64,000 bases of DNA from Desmodesmus armatus (GCA_007449985.2 VIIQ02000288.1:1-64000); one strand, 5' to 3'. Positions 1 through 15,861 are shown, counted from the first letter of the stretch. Numbers and translations: made by a program. The notes: generated by a model not told the origin, from the letters alone.

Positions 1-2139
1 TGTGTTTGGGTGGGGGGGGGGGTCATAAGCAGCCACGGCAGACGGTGGCAACACCCCTGCTGCACAGGAAACCTGGCAAGCAACCCTGCCAGCAGGTGCG
101 TCAAGTGGGTCAATGCGGTGTGTGCATACGTGTGTCATGTGTGTTGTGGGGTGTGCGTGTTTGGGTGTGGGACCGGGTGTGGGGTCACAAGCTTAGGGGA
201 GCCTTGCAAGCGGGTGCATGGAGCGAGTCCATGTAGGGAGTACAACCTGCCAATGCATCCCACATGACAGTGATGTATTCCAAAGGCGTGCATGCATATG
301 TGTGTTGATGTATGTAAGGCACCGAGCTGTGCGTGTGCGGTAGTGGTTGTTGGGGTTGGGGGCCAAGGTTGATACATTTACCCTGCAAAGATACCTGACC
401 CTGGCACAGCAGTTGAACCAAGGTACGTTTGGGGCCTTGTCACAGGGGCCAAGGGGGAAGAGAGGGGGTTGGTGGGGACCCGGGGGGGGGGGGGGGGAGA
501 AGGGGCAGGGGGAGGCGAAAAGGGGGAGGGAATGAAGGGAGGGAAAGGAAGGGGACGGGGCGTGATGCATTCAGTTGCTCAGGGACCAGGACAGGGGAAT
601 GCGGGAGGGTGGGAGGAAGGGGGAGGCAGCGTCTGCAGTTGCAGCATCACTTGCACCTGGCGCCAGGAGCTGGAGCAAGGTGCGGTGGGGGCCTGGGGAA
701 GGAGGGGGGGCCAAGCTGCAATTGTCTCCAAGGACGGTGACAGAAGGACGCACCCAGCAGTGAAGGGTGAATGTCTCAACAAACCTACCCTGCACTGGAG
801 GCCACATTACCTGTCCTGGACGCTGCACAGCGGCTGTGTCTCCTGCACGTATTGAGCAGCTATATGGGTGGATGAATAACTGCAGGGCTGGGGAATTTGT
901 CATGCCTCGCTTAAGCGCAGGTGCAAACGGCGAGTTGGCAAGCTATCACATGCCCCAAGCCACCATCTGCCCTACATCCCAAACCCTGACCCTAAACCCC
1001 AACCCCAAACCCTGCTGCACGGTGCCTATGTCTCCTGCAGGTGTCCAGGCTATTGCTGTACAAGCTAGCCTCTGGCACTCACCACAAACATATGGATCAA
1101 GCGCATGACTCACTGAGTCACGCCTTGTTCTCCCAAGTTCAGAGCCCTCAGGGTGGTGCATGGAGCCCTCAGCACTAGGTCTGTGCTGGTGACAGACAGT
1201 AACCAGGCCCTGGTAGGTGGGGGTTATGTTCTGTTCTCTTCGTCTGCTGAAGGGAATACTCTCGTGCTCTAATTTGGTCAGTGGGTCTCTGTGGCGTTGT
1301 GCGACGCAATGGGAGGCGGGCTGGCATGCTGGTGCACAACGTGTGTAGCCACTAGCGCTGTGTAGTGCAGGGCTGCAGTTTGGGGTTGGGTGCACCGACA
1401 TTTCAGCTTCTGGGGTGTTTACTGGAGACATGCCCAGCAGCCAAACCCTCTTCTACACCACGCAAAGATATCCCCCTGGCTCGACAAAACTCTGGCTCGC
1501 TGGCTAGCGCCGAGGTTGGTACTCTGTCCCCAATTGCTGTACTGTACTGTAAAATTGACCCAGCTCCACTACATTGTCAGCATGGCTGGGTGCGTGCCAT
1601 GCGATTGCTGCTGCTGCGCTTGACCTGCACGGTCAATTGCTGAAGAATGTGTACTGTCATTGTCACTTTCTACCCCCCCCTCAATGTTGGTGCCTTGCCT
1701 TTGTCAATGCACCCTGCACTCTGAGCTGCAGCAGCTGCGCAGTGCACAAGCATCTCAACTTCTGAATTGTTTTTCCAAGACATAGCCAGCTGCTGCTTGG
1801 CTTGGCATGCATGCACCTCCCCCTCTTTCTGCAAGCTCCCTCCCTCTATATTCTGTGTCCAATTTGCATGCACCTCCCCCCCTTTCTGCAGCTGCAGCAG
1901 CACAGTCTCAACTTTTGTCATGTTTTGGCAACGTATCCTGCAGCTGCTTTGCTTGATCTGCACCTTCAAATGCTGATGGTTGGTGCCATGTCTTGTTGAC
2001 GTGGACGCCCCTGCCCCCCTGCTGCACTGCGCAGCTGCTGCAGGAGTGTTGAGTGCATTGTCAGCAGCAAGATTCCCAGAAACAAAGCTGCAGACCTGCT
2101 ATTGCTTGAGGCAGACTTGCAGCAGCAACACCAACAGCT
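1..2139. other. No recognisable gene
   Basis: I see no convincing coding exon here. The stretch has long G runs (for example 482-498) and many short unsupported open frames. Two pieces look faintly exon-like: about 365-422, which reads VDTFTLQRYLTLAQQLNQ and ends at a good donor (AAG|GTACGT), and about 1041-1165, which follows a TCCTGCAG acceptor. Neither could be joined to a known family. The region could hold exons of a gene that starts outside the window. Confidence 0.4.
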
Positions 2140-2148
2140 GCCTGTAAT

Positions 2149-2309
2149 GGTGAGAGAGGAGGAAAGCAGAGGGAGGGAGCGGGGGAGGGGCAGAGAGTGG
2201 AGGGAGGGAGCGAGAGAGCGCGGGGGCGAGGGAGCGAGGGCGGGAGGGAGGGTGGAGGGGAGGGTGGAGGGGAGGGGAGGGGAGGGTGAAGGGGAGGGAG
2301 GGAAGGCAC
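2149..2309 (+). repeat. Polypurine GA/GGA-rich tract
   Basis: About 160 bases are almost entirely G and A on the plus strand, built from imperfect GGGAG and GAGCGAG units, with pyrimidines only as scattered C. Such tracts can form triplexes or G-quadruplexes. The proline/serine-rich minus-strand frames across it are a composition artefact. Confidence 0.7.
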
Positions 2310-2561
2310 GCGGGCGCAGCACGGTTCCCAGGGACAGCATCACAATGCCCCATGATGCTGCCTTGCGATCCTTTCATATACACTTGACATGTAGCTTATG
2401 TTGGATGACCGGAGATATGGACGCGTGATATATGCTGCGCCAGCCTGTGGACAAGGGGTGCTGTCCAACTGAGCTGCATTTTCATATATATACAGCATGT
2501 TACTTGTGTCGGCTACTTATTGTGCTGTTGGCTTTGAGAGCCGGAACTGGCTCAGGCTCTA

Positions 2562-2590
2562 TAGTGTAGTAGGTCCGACCTACTACACTA
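2562..2590. repeat. Near-perfect 29-bp palindrome
   Basis: The arms 2562-2575 (TAGTGTAGTAGGTC) and 2577-2590 are exact reverse complements, separated by one C. Fourteen perfect pairs with a one-base centre would extrude as a cruciform or, in RNA, fold as a tight hairpin. No gene or element edge was recognised next to it. Confidence 0.85.
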
Positions 2591-2808
2591 GTGACTGGTC
2601 TTCTGGGTTTCATGCTTGTCTTGCACCAAGGGTATATTTGCTGCACGATGAACCTGGCCGGAAACACGTATGTTGATGAATGTATGCTGCCTCATGATGC
2701 CTTCCGAAAGCTGTCCTGCCACCCTCCCAATGATAGCAATGCACCAACCCCCAGCAATGTGCCGACCCCCCCTCCCCCCCCCCCCCACCTTACTGTCTGG
2801 TTTTGCAG

Positions 2809-3248
2809 CTGGCAGGTTGACAAGGTGGTTGCGTCATACAACCAGCACAACAAGCAATGGTCGGCTGAGTCGACCCAACAGGCTGCCTGAAGGTGCGCTG
2901 AAATGGCAATCGCGTAGTGCGGGGGGGGGGGGGGGGTAAGGCAGGGATCATCCATGTTGGATCCATCCGCATGGCGAATCTGGGGTGGAGCTAGTGTGGG
3001 AATTGTGTTCCTCAATGTTTATCAGTGAAGCACAGTATATGATATGTCATGGTAGCGTCTATGGCTAGTCAACAAATCGTGGCATGACCTCTGCCTGCAC
3101 ACCCTCTGCTGCAGCTGGCTTGCAGCTCGCCAGGCGCTGCAGAGGCTTCAGGAGGGGCCCACAACCAAGAAGCAGAAGACAAAGTGATGGGACTCCATGA
3201 GAAACGGGCTAAGCGCAAATGGGGGAGTGAACGGGCACGCATTGTCAG
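2809..3248 (+). other. Possible 3'-terminal exons of an unidentified plus-strand gene
   Basis: After a TTTTGCAG acceptor near 2808, one frame reads VDKVVASYNQHNKQW and stops. After a second CTGGCTTGCAG acceptor near 3121, one frame reads RQALQRLQEGPTTKKQKTK and then stops, with a basic end resembling a nuclear localisation signal. A GTGAGTAAGG donor lies at 3248. The pieces could not be joined in a consistent phase and match no family I know. They may be the end of a gene converging on the STELLO-like gene, or chance. Confidence 0.15.
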
Positions 3249-3982
3249 TGAGTAAGGGCGAATGACCTGCCACCCATTCGTGCTGCTTTCGTTCGTGCGT
3301 GCAAGCAGCCCATGAAGGTGCAGATCGCTGCAGCTAAGCTTGAAGCCCTCAGTGTGCTGTATTGGGCTCCCAAAAACAGTCCCAATATATGCTGCCCAGT
3401 GCAGCTGGTGGGCAGGGGCCTCCATGTGAGCCCCTTCAATTGGTGATTCGTTGCAGAGTTGTGGTTGCGGTTGTGCTTTATCATGGCTATGAGTGCCACC
3501 AATCAGTGGTGCAGCCATTGGTCATGTTCGGTGTATATGGTGTTAAAAAATTGAAAGACCGTTTTGCTGCAGTTTTATACTTGGCGAGGAGGTTTTTTGC
3601 GTTGCGTTCTGCTCAGCGTTGCTTTCACTGCGAACATCGGCAAGCCTGATTTGGTGGGCCGCGTTTACTGTGTGTTCAGCGATGGTGTCTGTACAAACAT
3701 GATGATGCTTTTTGCTCTTGAATCAATAGGCATTCAGCAGGGCCGGAAGTTTCACCATGTAGGATGTTTCCTTCTGATCAGTGGGCCTGAGGGCTGAAAG
3801 TGTACTCACTGTCTTCGCCATCCTCAAATTCAATCAAAACATCGAACCCTGAGGTGTAAATATTACAGTTGAAGAAGTGAAGCGCAAATACCTCATGCCA
3901 GCCAACCACTGACATGTACATCACAGAGGGAGAGCCAACCAGAGGGAAGCAAACGGGGAACCAACCAGAGAGAAGCCAACGC

Positions 3983-6708
3983 TCAAGAGCTTCTGAGCTT
4001 CCGGATTGTCTTGGTCGGCAGCCCAGGGGTGTTGCTCTCCAGCAGTTGCACACCAGGCTTGACATGAAGCACACTCGCTTCTGGTCGGGATGGCGTTGCG
4101 CTGGCAGGCTTGTCTGTTATGGGTGGGAAGGTGTATCCTGCGGCTGCAAGCGCCCTTAGCCACTGCTGGGTCAAGACCACATCCTGCAAACCCTCAAACA
4201 CATACATGCAGGCAGGTATGCACATTGTTGTGGTTGATACTTGTGCACACAAGGAGGGCCTGTCACATGCCTCTGTAGTAACCTATCAAAGCATACAGTA
4301 GTACACACAACATAAGCCGGGTGCTGCAATTGGCAGCAACACTGCGCATTTGCAGCTTGTAAGGAGAGCAGAGTTGCTTGGATCGGTGTGCAATCATTGC
4401 ATCAGCACACAAAACGCACACGCGCTGCCAGGTGGCGCACTGGCTGCCAACTGGAGCTTCAAAGTTTGAATTCAAACACACGCTTACCTCGTACGCCACA
4501 TACTCCCGCTCATACATCTCAACCATAAGCTCCTCAAACCTCCCAGCAATGGTCGGTGCCTTGCCTTGCCATGTCCTCAACAAAGTCACCAGCTGGCCAG
4601 ACCTGTAGTATAGGTGCTCCTCAGCCTGACGGCAGACAGCAGCAGTAGCCAACGAAGAGCGCGAAAAGCAAGGAAGAAATTACAGCAGCACCAGAGTGTG
4701 AGCGGGAGAAATGCTGTCGCAACACAAAACCGTGGCAAATGGTGCAAGCATGCATGGATCTCACTGTACATACCATACACAACTGCCGCAGCAGTGCTGT
4801 TGGATCCAACATGAGTGCTGGAAATTTGTGTCTGTACTGCTGAATATCACATCCTTGCACACTTCAACTTAGAATGCTGTGTACACAAACGGCTGCGCAC
4901 ATCTCAGGCCCACACTCAGACCTCAAGATAGGCTAGCGTTAGCTGACATGTTGCCTGTCAACTTGCTGACCTGCATGTCTGCCAGGTAGTTGTGGGGTGA
5001 TCTGAACTGGTCCACCATTGGCGGTGCAAATGCAACATTGTAGCCCACATCCCACAGCAGGCGCTGAGCCACATAGCTGCGCCAGATGTCACTAACGCGC
5101 CCGTGAACCTGTTGGCGTGTTACGGCAGGAGACAAAAACGTTGATTAACCAGATGCAGACGTCAGCAAAGATACGGGCAGACAGCGTTGGCGACATGAGT
5201 GCCGAAAGTTGCAGTACATGTGCGCCCATCGTGTCTTCACTGTTGAGGCACGCGTTCATGACACTTTGCTCTCAAGGTGTATGCTGTGCATTCAAAGCAG
5301 AGAATGTCCCATGCATATACATATATGCTGGGCCTGCAGCTGTGCTTGTGCAATCGACAGTGACAGGCCTCACCGTCACAGGCAACAGCAGCGCCCAGAG
5401 AGCAGGTCGCAGGACAAGTGTAGCCTGCACAGGAAACAAGACATACAAGTCAGCACAGCAGCAGCATGCATGCTTGAGTCAGCAGCAGCATGCGGTGTGC
5501 ATGCATGCGAGGCAAAGAGAAGCCAGATGCCAGTGGTTCTTATAATGGTAGCAAGTAAATCTGTATATATATAGCAATACATGCTGGCTGCAAGTCACCC
5601 AGCCTTCACTGGGTAACCCTGCCCCTCCTCCTTCTCCTCTCCTGAAGCTGCACATGCGCTGTGTGCAGTCCTTGTCAACAGCACGTCTGAGCCCTCCCCC
5701 TTCCCTACAGACCTGTGCATTCCATGGTGTCAGGGTTCCCGTTGGGATGACGAGCGTGGCGCGCTTGTCGTCGTGGAAGCTGAATGGTACTCCGCGGGTG
5801 AGCCTGAAGATTCCATCTACATCTGGGTCGTTATCAGCAAGTGACTGCACCACTGCCACCCTACTGGCATCGCCTGGCTGCAGGGATGCATTGCAGGGCT
5901 GGAGGATCAGCTGCAGGGGAAAGCCGCGGGGCCAGGAGGGGGCCACACCAGACGGGAAGGATGCAGACGGGCTGCCTGGGCCACCCATAAGGGGGTAAGG
6001 GTTGAACGCCTCGCATGTAGTAGCATCGACGCTGACTAATCGCACATTGCTGGTAGGTACTGCGGGTGCGATGCCTGCTTTGAGCACGTTGTCATCATCA
6101 AAGTCCCAGATGGTGTCTGCACCATTCATGATGGCGTATAGGTACCCTACGTTCTTGCGTCCAAAGTGTTTCCAGGGGAGTAGGTTCAAAAGGCCTCCGT
6201 ACTCTCCCGCCAGTTGCTGCTGGGCCTCGACATCAAGGAAGACTGTGTTTGAGGCATTCACTGCAAAAGGTGCACCGCCTTCGTCACCAACCACCACCAA
6301 CTGCCAGTCCGGCAGTGCTGCTACCCCCAGGATGGCTTCTGAAGGCTTGAAGATGGTCGTGCACACAGCCCACTTTTTGCCAGAAGGTGGTAGTCCTTGG
6401 GTGTATGGCTCTGCCACTGCAACGGCGTCAGCTGCCTGTAAGAGCAAGGGGCCAGGGTGTGTGCGCTGCTTGGTGCCTGAGAAGAGTCTGCCAGACACGC
6501 CAGAGATGCTGTTGGCGCCATTGGAGGAGGCCTTCCCGCCTCCCAAGGTGATGGGAGCAGCTGTGGTGTACAGGGGGCTGGGCTGCTGGATGAGCAGCAG
6601 CAAACTGACAGCAACAATTGCTGCTGTGGCGAACAACAAAGACACCGTGTAATTGCTGAGCCGTGACGTCCAGGCACCAGGGCTTGTAGAATCTTTTTTA
6701 GTGAGCAT
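3983..6708 (-). CDS. STELLO/DUF288-type glycosyltransferase-like membrane protein
   Basis: Minus-strand gene with exons 6708-5713, 5108-4971, 4625-4488 and 4183-3983 (stop), all joining in phase 0, about 490 residues. The first ATG gives a type II membrane protein: short cytosolic end, one hydrophobic segment at residues 20-42, then a lumenal domain from about residue 110 (KKWAVCTTIF). The family signature is clear: DWQLVVVGDEGGAPF, LPWKHFGRKNVGYLYAIMNG and the acidic DFDDD at about 202-206, followed by VSDIWRSYVAQRLLW and a C-terminal helical part. In plants STELLO proteins are Golgi-resident and assist cellulose synthase complexes; the role in an alga is open. The segment expected between NAQ (end of exon 1) and VHGRVSDIW was not found, so a small exon may be missing in 5109-5712. 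The family call is firm, the exact model less so. Confidence 0.8.
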
Positions 6709-7174
6709 GGCGCTGTGTGAGGGGCGTGACTGGCCCTCTCTGTGTTGGTTGAACCAGCTGCTTCTGCGCGGGAAACTGCCCGTCGCTGCTGTCCAACGCG
6801 GTTTGGCTAGCTGCTTGCTTAAGACTTCAACTATACCTAGAAAATGCCAGTGTGCTTGCTGATACGGGGGTGGATGTGTCTGGCGCGTCAGAAGCTGTCA
6901 CGAACGAATTTGATGGTTGTGGTTGGGTGGGTGAGTGAGTGGCAGGCGGCTGATGAACAGGACGAAAAAGGGTCCTGGTTGGAAACCTGTGCAGACGACA
7001 TAATGGTTCGCAAGGCTCCCCTCTGCCAGCCAGGTTGAAGACCTACGTCAAACCCTCAACCGTCGCTTGCCGGCATTTTCTCTGTTGCAACCATAGCACA
7101 ACCCAAAGGCCCATCTCACTGCTCTACAGGCTCAACAAGCTCCCACCTCCAGCACGTGTTTGCATCCACCAGAA
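6709..7174. promoter_or_regulatory. Shared intergenic region of two divergent genes
   Basis: These 466 bases separate the start codons of the STELLO-like gene (minus) and the GDP-mannose dehydratase gene (plus), so both promoters and 5' UTRs must lie here or overlap. I recognise no TATA box or specific operator. Any bidirectional control is inferred from layout only. Confidence 0.4.
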
Positions 7175-10606
<3,432 letters not shown>

Positions 10607-10869
10607 GCAGCACAGGTCACAGGGTCTTCAGAACCCTTTGTGACTTGTTGCGACAACCACACCTCAATGAAGCCCCAACAGTTGCACGAAGCCTGCCAGC
10701 GCCCCTTGCGTCGACTTGTCTGTGCTGGTGTGGCTGTGGTGACCGTCAAGACCGTGCTACCTTATGTTTGCGAAACATCCGGGATGCCGCTGTAGGAACG
10801 CCTGTGCCGTTCTTGTGTGCTGTCAGCACGGCTCTGTTCTGTCCTTTTCTGCGTTTTACATGTTCCCTC

Positions 10870-10874
10870 TGTAA
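10870..10874 (+). terminator. Candidate TGTAA poly(A) signal for GMD
   Basis: TGTAA, the usual green-algal polyadenylation signal, occurs about 265 bases after the proposed GMD stop. A second TGTAA lies near 10950. Either could end the transcript. No transcript data support the choice. Confidence 0.35.
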
Positions 10875-11632
10875 CATACGCCTGGTGTCAGAGCGCTCCG
10901 AGCGGCTAGCCGCATGCAGGTGGCTGGCATGCCACCACGGGCTGAATCCTGTAACTGCCAACAGCGCCCCGGGTGTTTGCACGGTGCAACAACAACACGG
11001 TGCAACAACCAACACCTCAACAAAACACTCAAACCTAGTTTGCAATGGTCTTTCCCATACGACTTGTCCTGCAACATACCTGCCATTGCAGATCAACACA
11101 AATGACGCTCTTCCGTCACGTGATGTAACTGTCCTAACTCAGCAGTACAGTTGCAGCACCAATGAACCACTAAAATTCTTTCAACATCAACACATCCACG
11201 AAGCCTTTTGGTCTACCCAATTTATCCAGTGAGAGAGTACCGCCCAGCGGAGACAGCACCCACTTGTACCTGTCACACCTGCACCGGTACCCCTCCCCGC
11301 CTGCTGCAAAACACATGTACAGTGAGCTGAACATGCTACACTGGGTCATCAGGAGCACCTACTAGGTGAATAGAAGAGCACCCACTGACAACACAAGTCC
11401 AAGGATCCTCCGGAGCCACCTGGCAGTACCTCCTGAACTGCTGTAGCTTCAAATTTGTTGTGACGTCGAAACGGACCCAAGCACAACGCAACACTTAGAT
11501 CATGAGACGGAATTTGCAACACCGTGCAGTCCGCCGGCCTTCTCAAACTCACAAACGTGCAGGTCAATCTGGTCCGAGTTGATCCTGTCCCTACCAATCG
11601 TCCCGTTGCACAACCAAGGCAGCGGTTTCAGT

Positions 11633-14600
11633 ATGCTGGATACAATACACATCGTAGGCATGCCCTCTGAAGGTACGTTCGAGGCAGTGGGGCGCTCCTG
11701 CACCCTTCTGATCACAGGGGCACTCAGCAGCAGCTATGCTGGATGCATTATCCTTCACCACACCCTGTGGGTTCTGCAGACACCATGAACCGGCTGATTC
11801 AAGGGGGATTGGAGCTTCAGTTCTACCCAGCACAGTTTGCAGAGCTGGCTGCAGAAAACGTGAGCTGTGAAGCCACTAGGTCAGTATTGTCACTGTTACA
11901 AGGTCCAGGCCGTGCCTGAACACCCTGTAGGGAGCAAGGGAAGCATGCAACTCTCAAAACATGATACCAGCACATGTCGCCCAAATATGAGAGGCACCTT
12001 GATGCAGCACCTGCCTGTGCTGTGCTGTGGTGTGTTGCTGCAGGTGGGGGACAGCCCTCCATTGCTCCTGGGCCTCGACCCTGTGCCTCCTGCTATGCTG
12101 TCATGGGCTGACGTAGCGCCAGGGCAGGTGCGATAGCAGATGACGGTTTTGTACACCACACACAATGCAGTGTGATTTTCCAGGTGTTGTGTTGCATTTT
12201 TCTTGGTTGCACCCTTCTGTCATAGCAGATGCTGCATGACTAAGCAAATCCCAGAGCACTGGGCACCCTGTAGATGTTGTGTGTGGTTGTGTTGCCTTAC
12301 AGTCACTGTTGCTGAAAAGGTTGGAAGGGAGATGGAACTGCCGCTGCATCATGCTGCCACTGTGCTGCCTTTCCCTCAGTACTGGATACTTTCACCTCTT
12401 GGAGGTACCCGCCAGACTTGGTAAACTGCCAAAGCCGAAGATTGGTACATCTGGAGGGTTACTGCAGCCACATTGTGTGTCTGGGAGCTCATCATTGCAG
12501 AGGCAGCCATAGGATCTCCAACTAGGGAACCATTTGACCCGCGCTCTTCACCAGCCAAAATATGTGTCTGTCACGGTCACAAAGCTATGCTACTAAGCTG
12601 CTGCTGTGCTGCCACCTGCTGCTACCTTGTTTCTGCAATGTTTCTGCTGTGTTGCTGCTGCATTGCTGTGCCTGTACATCCACCACAGGCAGAGCTGGCG
12701 TCAGGAGGCGTCATACCCAGCACAGATGCAATCATGCGCGCTGTGGTGCAGTACAACAGACGCCAGCTGCTGGCACAAGGCAGTGCAGCAGCCGCAGCAG
12801 CAGCACCATCAGGAGCGTCAGCTGCAGTTGCAGCAACCAATGAAAAGCAACAACAGCAGCAGCAGCAGCAGCAGCAGCCTCCACTTGTAGTGGGCTATGT
12901 GATGAAGCCGTCGAGGGAGGATGCGTTAGCCAAGTCAGGCATGCTGCACCTGCTGTTCAAGGAGGGCCTTTGCTTCATGCCAGTGGACCTGCACAGCATA
13001 CCACAGCAGCAGCAGGAGCACAACCAGCAGCAGCAACAGCAGCAGCAGCAGCACATAGATATCCTGCTGCACAAGGGCTCTGATGAGCTTTTGCCCTTGG
13101 AACCCAGCAGCAGTGCCGGCAGTGCAGCAGCAGAAGCTGCGGGGGCTGCGGGTCCTGCTGCTGCTGTGGGGGTGTGCTGGTCCCCCAGGCTCCTTGCCCT
13201 ACAGGGCTGGCTGCGTCAGCACCCCAGTGTGTGTGTGGTGGACCCCTTTGAGCACACAGCAAAGGTACGACTGAGTGCAGCGGGCGTTGCAAGGGCAGGT
13301 GCAATTCTTGTGTAAGACACATGGAAGGATAGGGTGTCGTGTGATGACTTGTGGCATCCAGCTGTGATGACTTGCGGCATGCAGCTTCTTTCAATTCTGC
13401 TTGTATGTGATCGTTTCTTTCATGGTGGTTGTCAAGCGCAACAAGGAGTTTTTGATCAACTCAGCAACATTCACCCCCTGGCAGGCACTGCTTCAATAGC
13501 TGTGTGTGGTTGTTGGGGGCCGCAGGTGCTGGACCGCCTCCTGCTGGCCAGGCTGCTGCAGCGGCTGCAGGGGCTGCAGCTGCCTGGTGGGGTGAGGGCA
13601 CGCGGCCCAGGCTTCTATGAGGCAACCGCCTTTGATGTTGAACTGGCAGGTGCCGTGGACGCAGCAGGTGAGGTTGAAGGGACGGAGAGAGGGTATCAAG
13701 GAGACTCTCAGGTGCCTCCCTGCTCACGGTCTTTGCAATCGCCCGACAAGGTCGTGAGGGCAGCGCTTGCCACCGTACAGTATATCCTGCATCCCGAGTT
13801 CCACTTGCAGCCGGTTCACATTGCCTCTGACCTGCACATCATCTGTGTGGCGCTGTCAACAGGGCTGCGTCCTCCCTTCATAGTGAAGCCGCGTGTGGCG
13901 TGTGGGGTGGCCCACTCACTCACACAGCATGGCGCTGGTGCTCAGCAGCCGTACACAATGCCTCTTCTGACCCACACAGTGGTTCATTGTTTACCCTTCC
14001 GCATGCCCACTTGCACCCGCTGTGCCTGTGCTGTGCTGTGCTTGTGCTGTGGTGCTGTCAACAGGGCTGCGTCCTCCCTTCATAGTGAAGCCACGCGTGG
14101 CGTGTGGGGTGGCCCACTCACACAGCATGGCGCTGGTGCTGCGCAGCGGGGGCCTGCAGCAGCTGCATGGCCAGGTGCCCCTGCCAGCACTGGTGCAGGA
14201 GTTTGTCAATCATGGGGGCCAGCAGTACAAGGTGTATGTCATGGGGAACAGGTGGGCCCTGTCTGGCATACATGTACAATTCTGCTCACAGGAGCTTTCC
14301 ATTCCTTCGTTTGAATGTGGCTTCTTGTTAGGTGACACATGTTGCTGAAAGCAGGCCCAGAATCACCCAAGGGTCAACAGACTGGAGCCCTTTTGTTCGG
14401 ACGCACGTAGTCAGAGGGCGGCGACACCGGGTGTGTTGGCTACCTGTAGCGCCGTTCAGAGTCCTGTAGCACCTAGTGAGGCAGCATGGCATGAAAGTGG
14501 TGTTCTGCTTGCCTCTTTGATAGGACCGGTAGCACTCGGCATAAGCGCCCTGCAACAGTGGCCTAGTGGTGCAGAGTTTGGTGTCACTTTTGAATGTAAA

Positions 14601-15168
14601 TGTATGGCTGCCAACAGGCCAAGGCATGCTTGTGTTGTTGGGTGCCCTGCTCTTGTCACTGATACCGCAGGTGTTTGTCACGCCACGCAAGTCAATCCCG
14701 GACGTGCACCTGGACGATGTGTCTTGGCAGCAGCAGGCACCGCAGCAGCAGTACCTCCTGTTTGACAGCTTGGCGTCTCTGCCAACTCAACTGCCTGCCC
14801 ATGTGGCCCCAGCACCGCCGCAGCAGAGTCACTCAGACAGCACAGCCACACCCACAGCTGACCTGAAGTCTGCAGTACAGCCAGCCAGCACAGCACCCAG
14901 CACAGATGCTGTGAAGGCGATTGCAGCTTTCTTGCGGCAGCAGTTAGGGCTGACACTGTTTGGCTTTGATGTGGTGGTGGCGCAGCACAGCAGCAGCTCG
15001 CTGCAGCAGGAAGCACCGCAGCAGGGGCAGCGATCTGAGCAGCAGCAAGGGGAGCTGGTGGTGATCGATGTGAACTACTTCCCCAACTACAGGGGTGGGA
15101 CTGATGTGCCGGCGATGTTTAGGTCTGCTCTGCGGCAGGCGTGGGTGCAGCACCAGCAGCAGCTCTAG
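11633..15168 (+). CDS. ITPK: Inositol-tetrakisphosphate 1-kinase family protein
   Basis: ATP-grasp kinase acting on inositol phosphates on the way to phytate and pyrophosphorylated inositols. Exons: 11633-11672, 11780-11859, 12044-12127, 12689-13264, 13526-13667, 14065-14251 and 14671-15168, about 535 residues. Family motifs appear in order: VGYVMKPSREDALAKSG, IDILLHKGSDE, LRQHPSVCVVDPFE, GLRPPFIVKPRVACGVAHSH, QEFVNHGGQQYKVYVMG, RKSIPDVHLDD, LGLTLFGFDVVV and the metal-binding end VIDVNYFPNY. Exon 4 carries polyalanine and two polyglutamine runs, and the last exon has glutamine-rich insertions, so the protein is longer than plant ITPKs of roughly 320-390 aa. The first 70 residues match nothing I know. 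Odd: exon 6 ends two bases into a codon (AAC AG) while exon 7 is read from its first base, so one base is missing at or near that junction. Directly after GMD on the same strand. Confidence 0.88.
13850..13946 (+). pseudogene. Duplicated, frameshifted copy of an ITPK exon
   Basis: This intronic stretch repeats, almost base for base, the acceptor and start of ITPK exon 6 (14053-14141): GCTGTCAACAG followed by codons for GLRPPFIVKPRVACGVAHS. An extra four bases after the codons for VAH (CACTCACTCACA here, CACTCACACA in the used exon) shift the frame, so it cannot encode the conserved HSHSM segment. The second copy continues into QEFVNHGG and must be the working exon. This copy is probably skipped, or used only in non-productive splicing. 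Confidence 0.8.
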
Positions 15169-15861
15169 GAGCAGCAGTACTATGGGGCAGAGCTTGTGCA
15201 GCTGCTGCACAGTGGAACTAGCAGCTGGATGCACGCTTTATCTGATGGATGCTGAAGTGGGCCTGCATGTGGGCTGTCAGCACATACTTGCGCTTGAACA
15301 CGTTTGCCATTGACACAACTTGGTGCATGCTGGTGGCTACCAAGTGTGGGTGTTGGGCATTACTTGAGCTCAAAGCAGGATGACCAGACTGGCCTGTGAA
15401 TGCATCCTGCAGTGCTCGACCCCAAAGCAAGGAACCCTGGTGAATTGATCCAGTTCGCATTGATGCATACGTCCTCATTGATGCATACGTCACCTCATAG
15501 GAGTGTGGCAACACCCTGCAACATTGCATGCAGAAAAGCGCCCCACTTTCACAGTGGTACTGTGCTTGCCACTTGCTACCAGGCCCATCAGCACCTTCAC
15601 AAAACTCCACACAACCCAAAACTCCACACAACCCAGCCACGTGGCACCATCTGCAGCTGCGGGCTTCAAAACTTGCTGCAACTCACAGCTGCCCAAAGCA
15701 TGAGCCTTGGACCACGCAGCAATACAGCCCAATGTCCTCGGCCCAGCACAATGCCCGTCAGTGCTGCTGCCGCTGCTTGTGTCAGCAACAGTCACCGCTG
15801 CTCTCAAGCCCGCTGCTGCTCTCAAGCCCTGCTGCTGCCGGTTGCTGCTTACGGCTGCTGC

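Noticed and set aside
193..570. 125-codon minus-strand Pro-rich frame
   Set aside because: Opposite strand of a G-rich stretch; composition effect.
946..1431. 161-codon minus-strand frame
   Set aside because: No recognisable motif, no splice context, mixed composition; probably chance.
3564..3797. 77-codon plus-strand frame reading GKPDLVGRVYCVFSDGVCTN
   Set aside because: Looks slightly protein-like, but has no family match and no consistent exon joins; it lies just past the 3' end of the STELLO-like gene.
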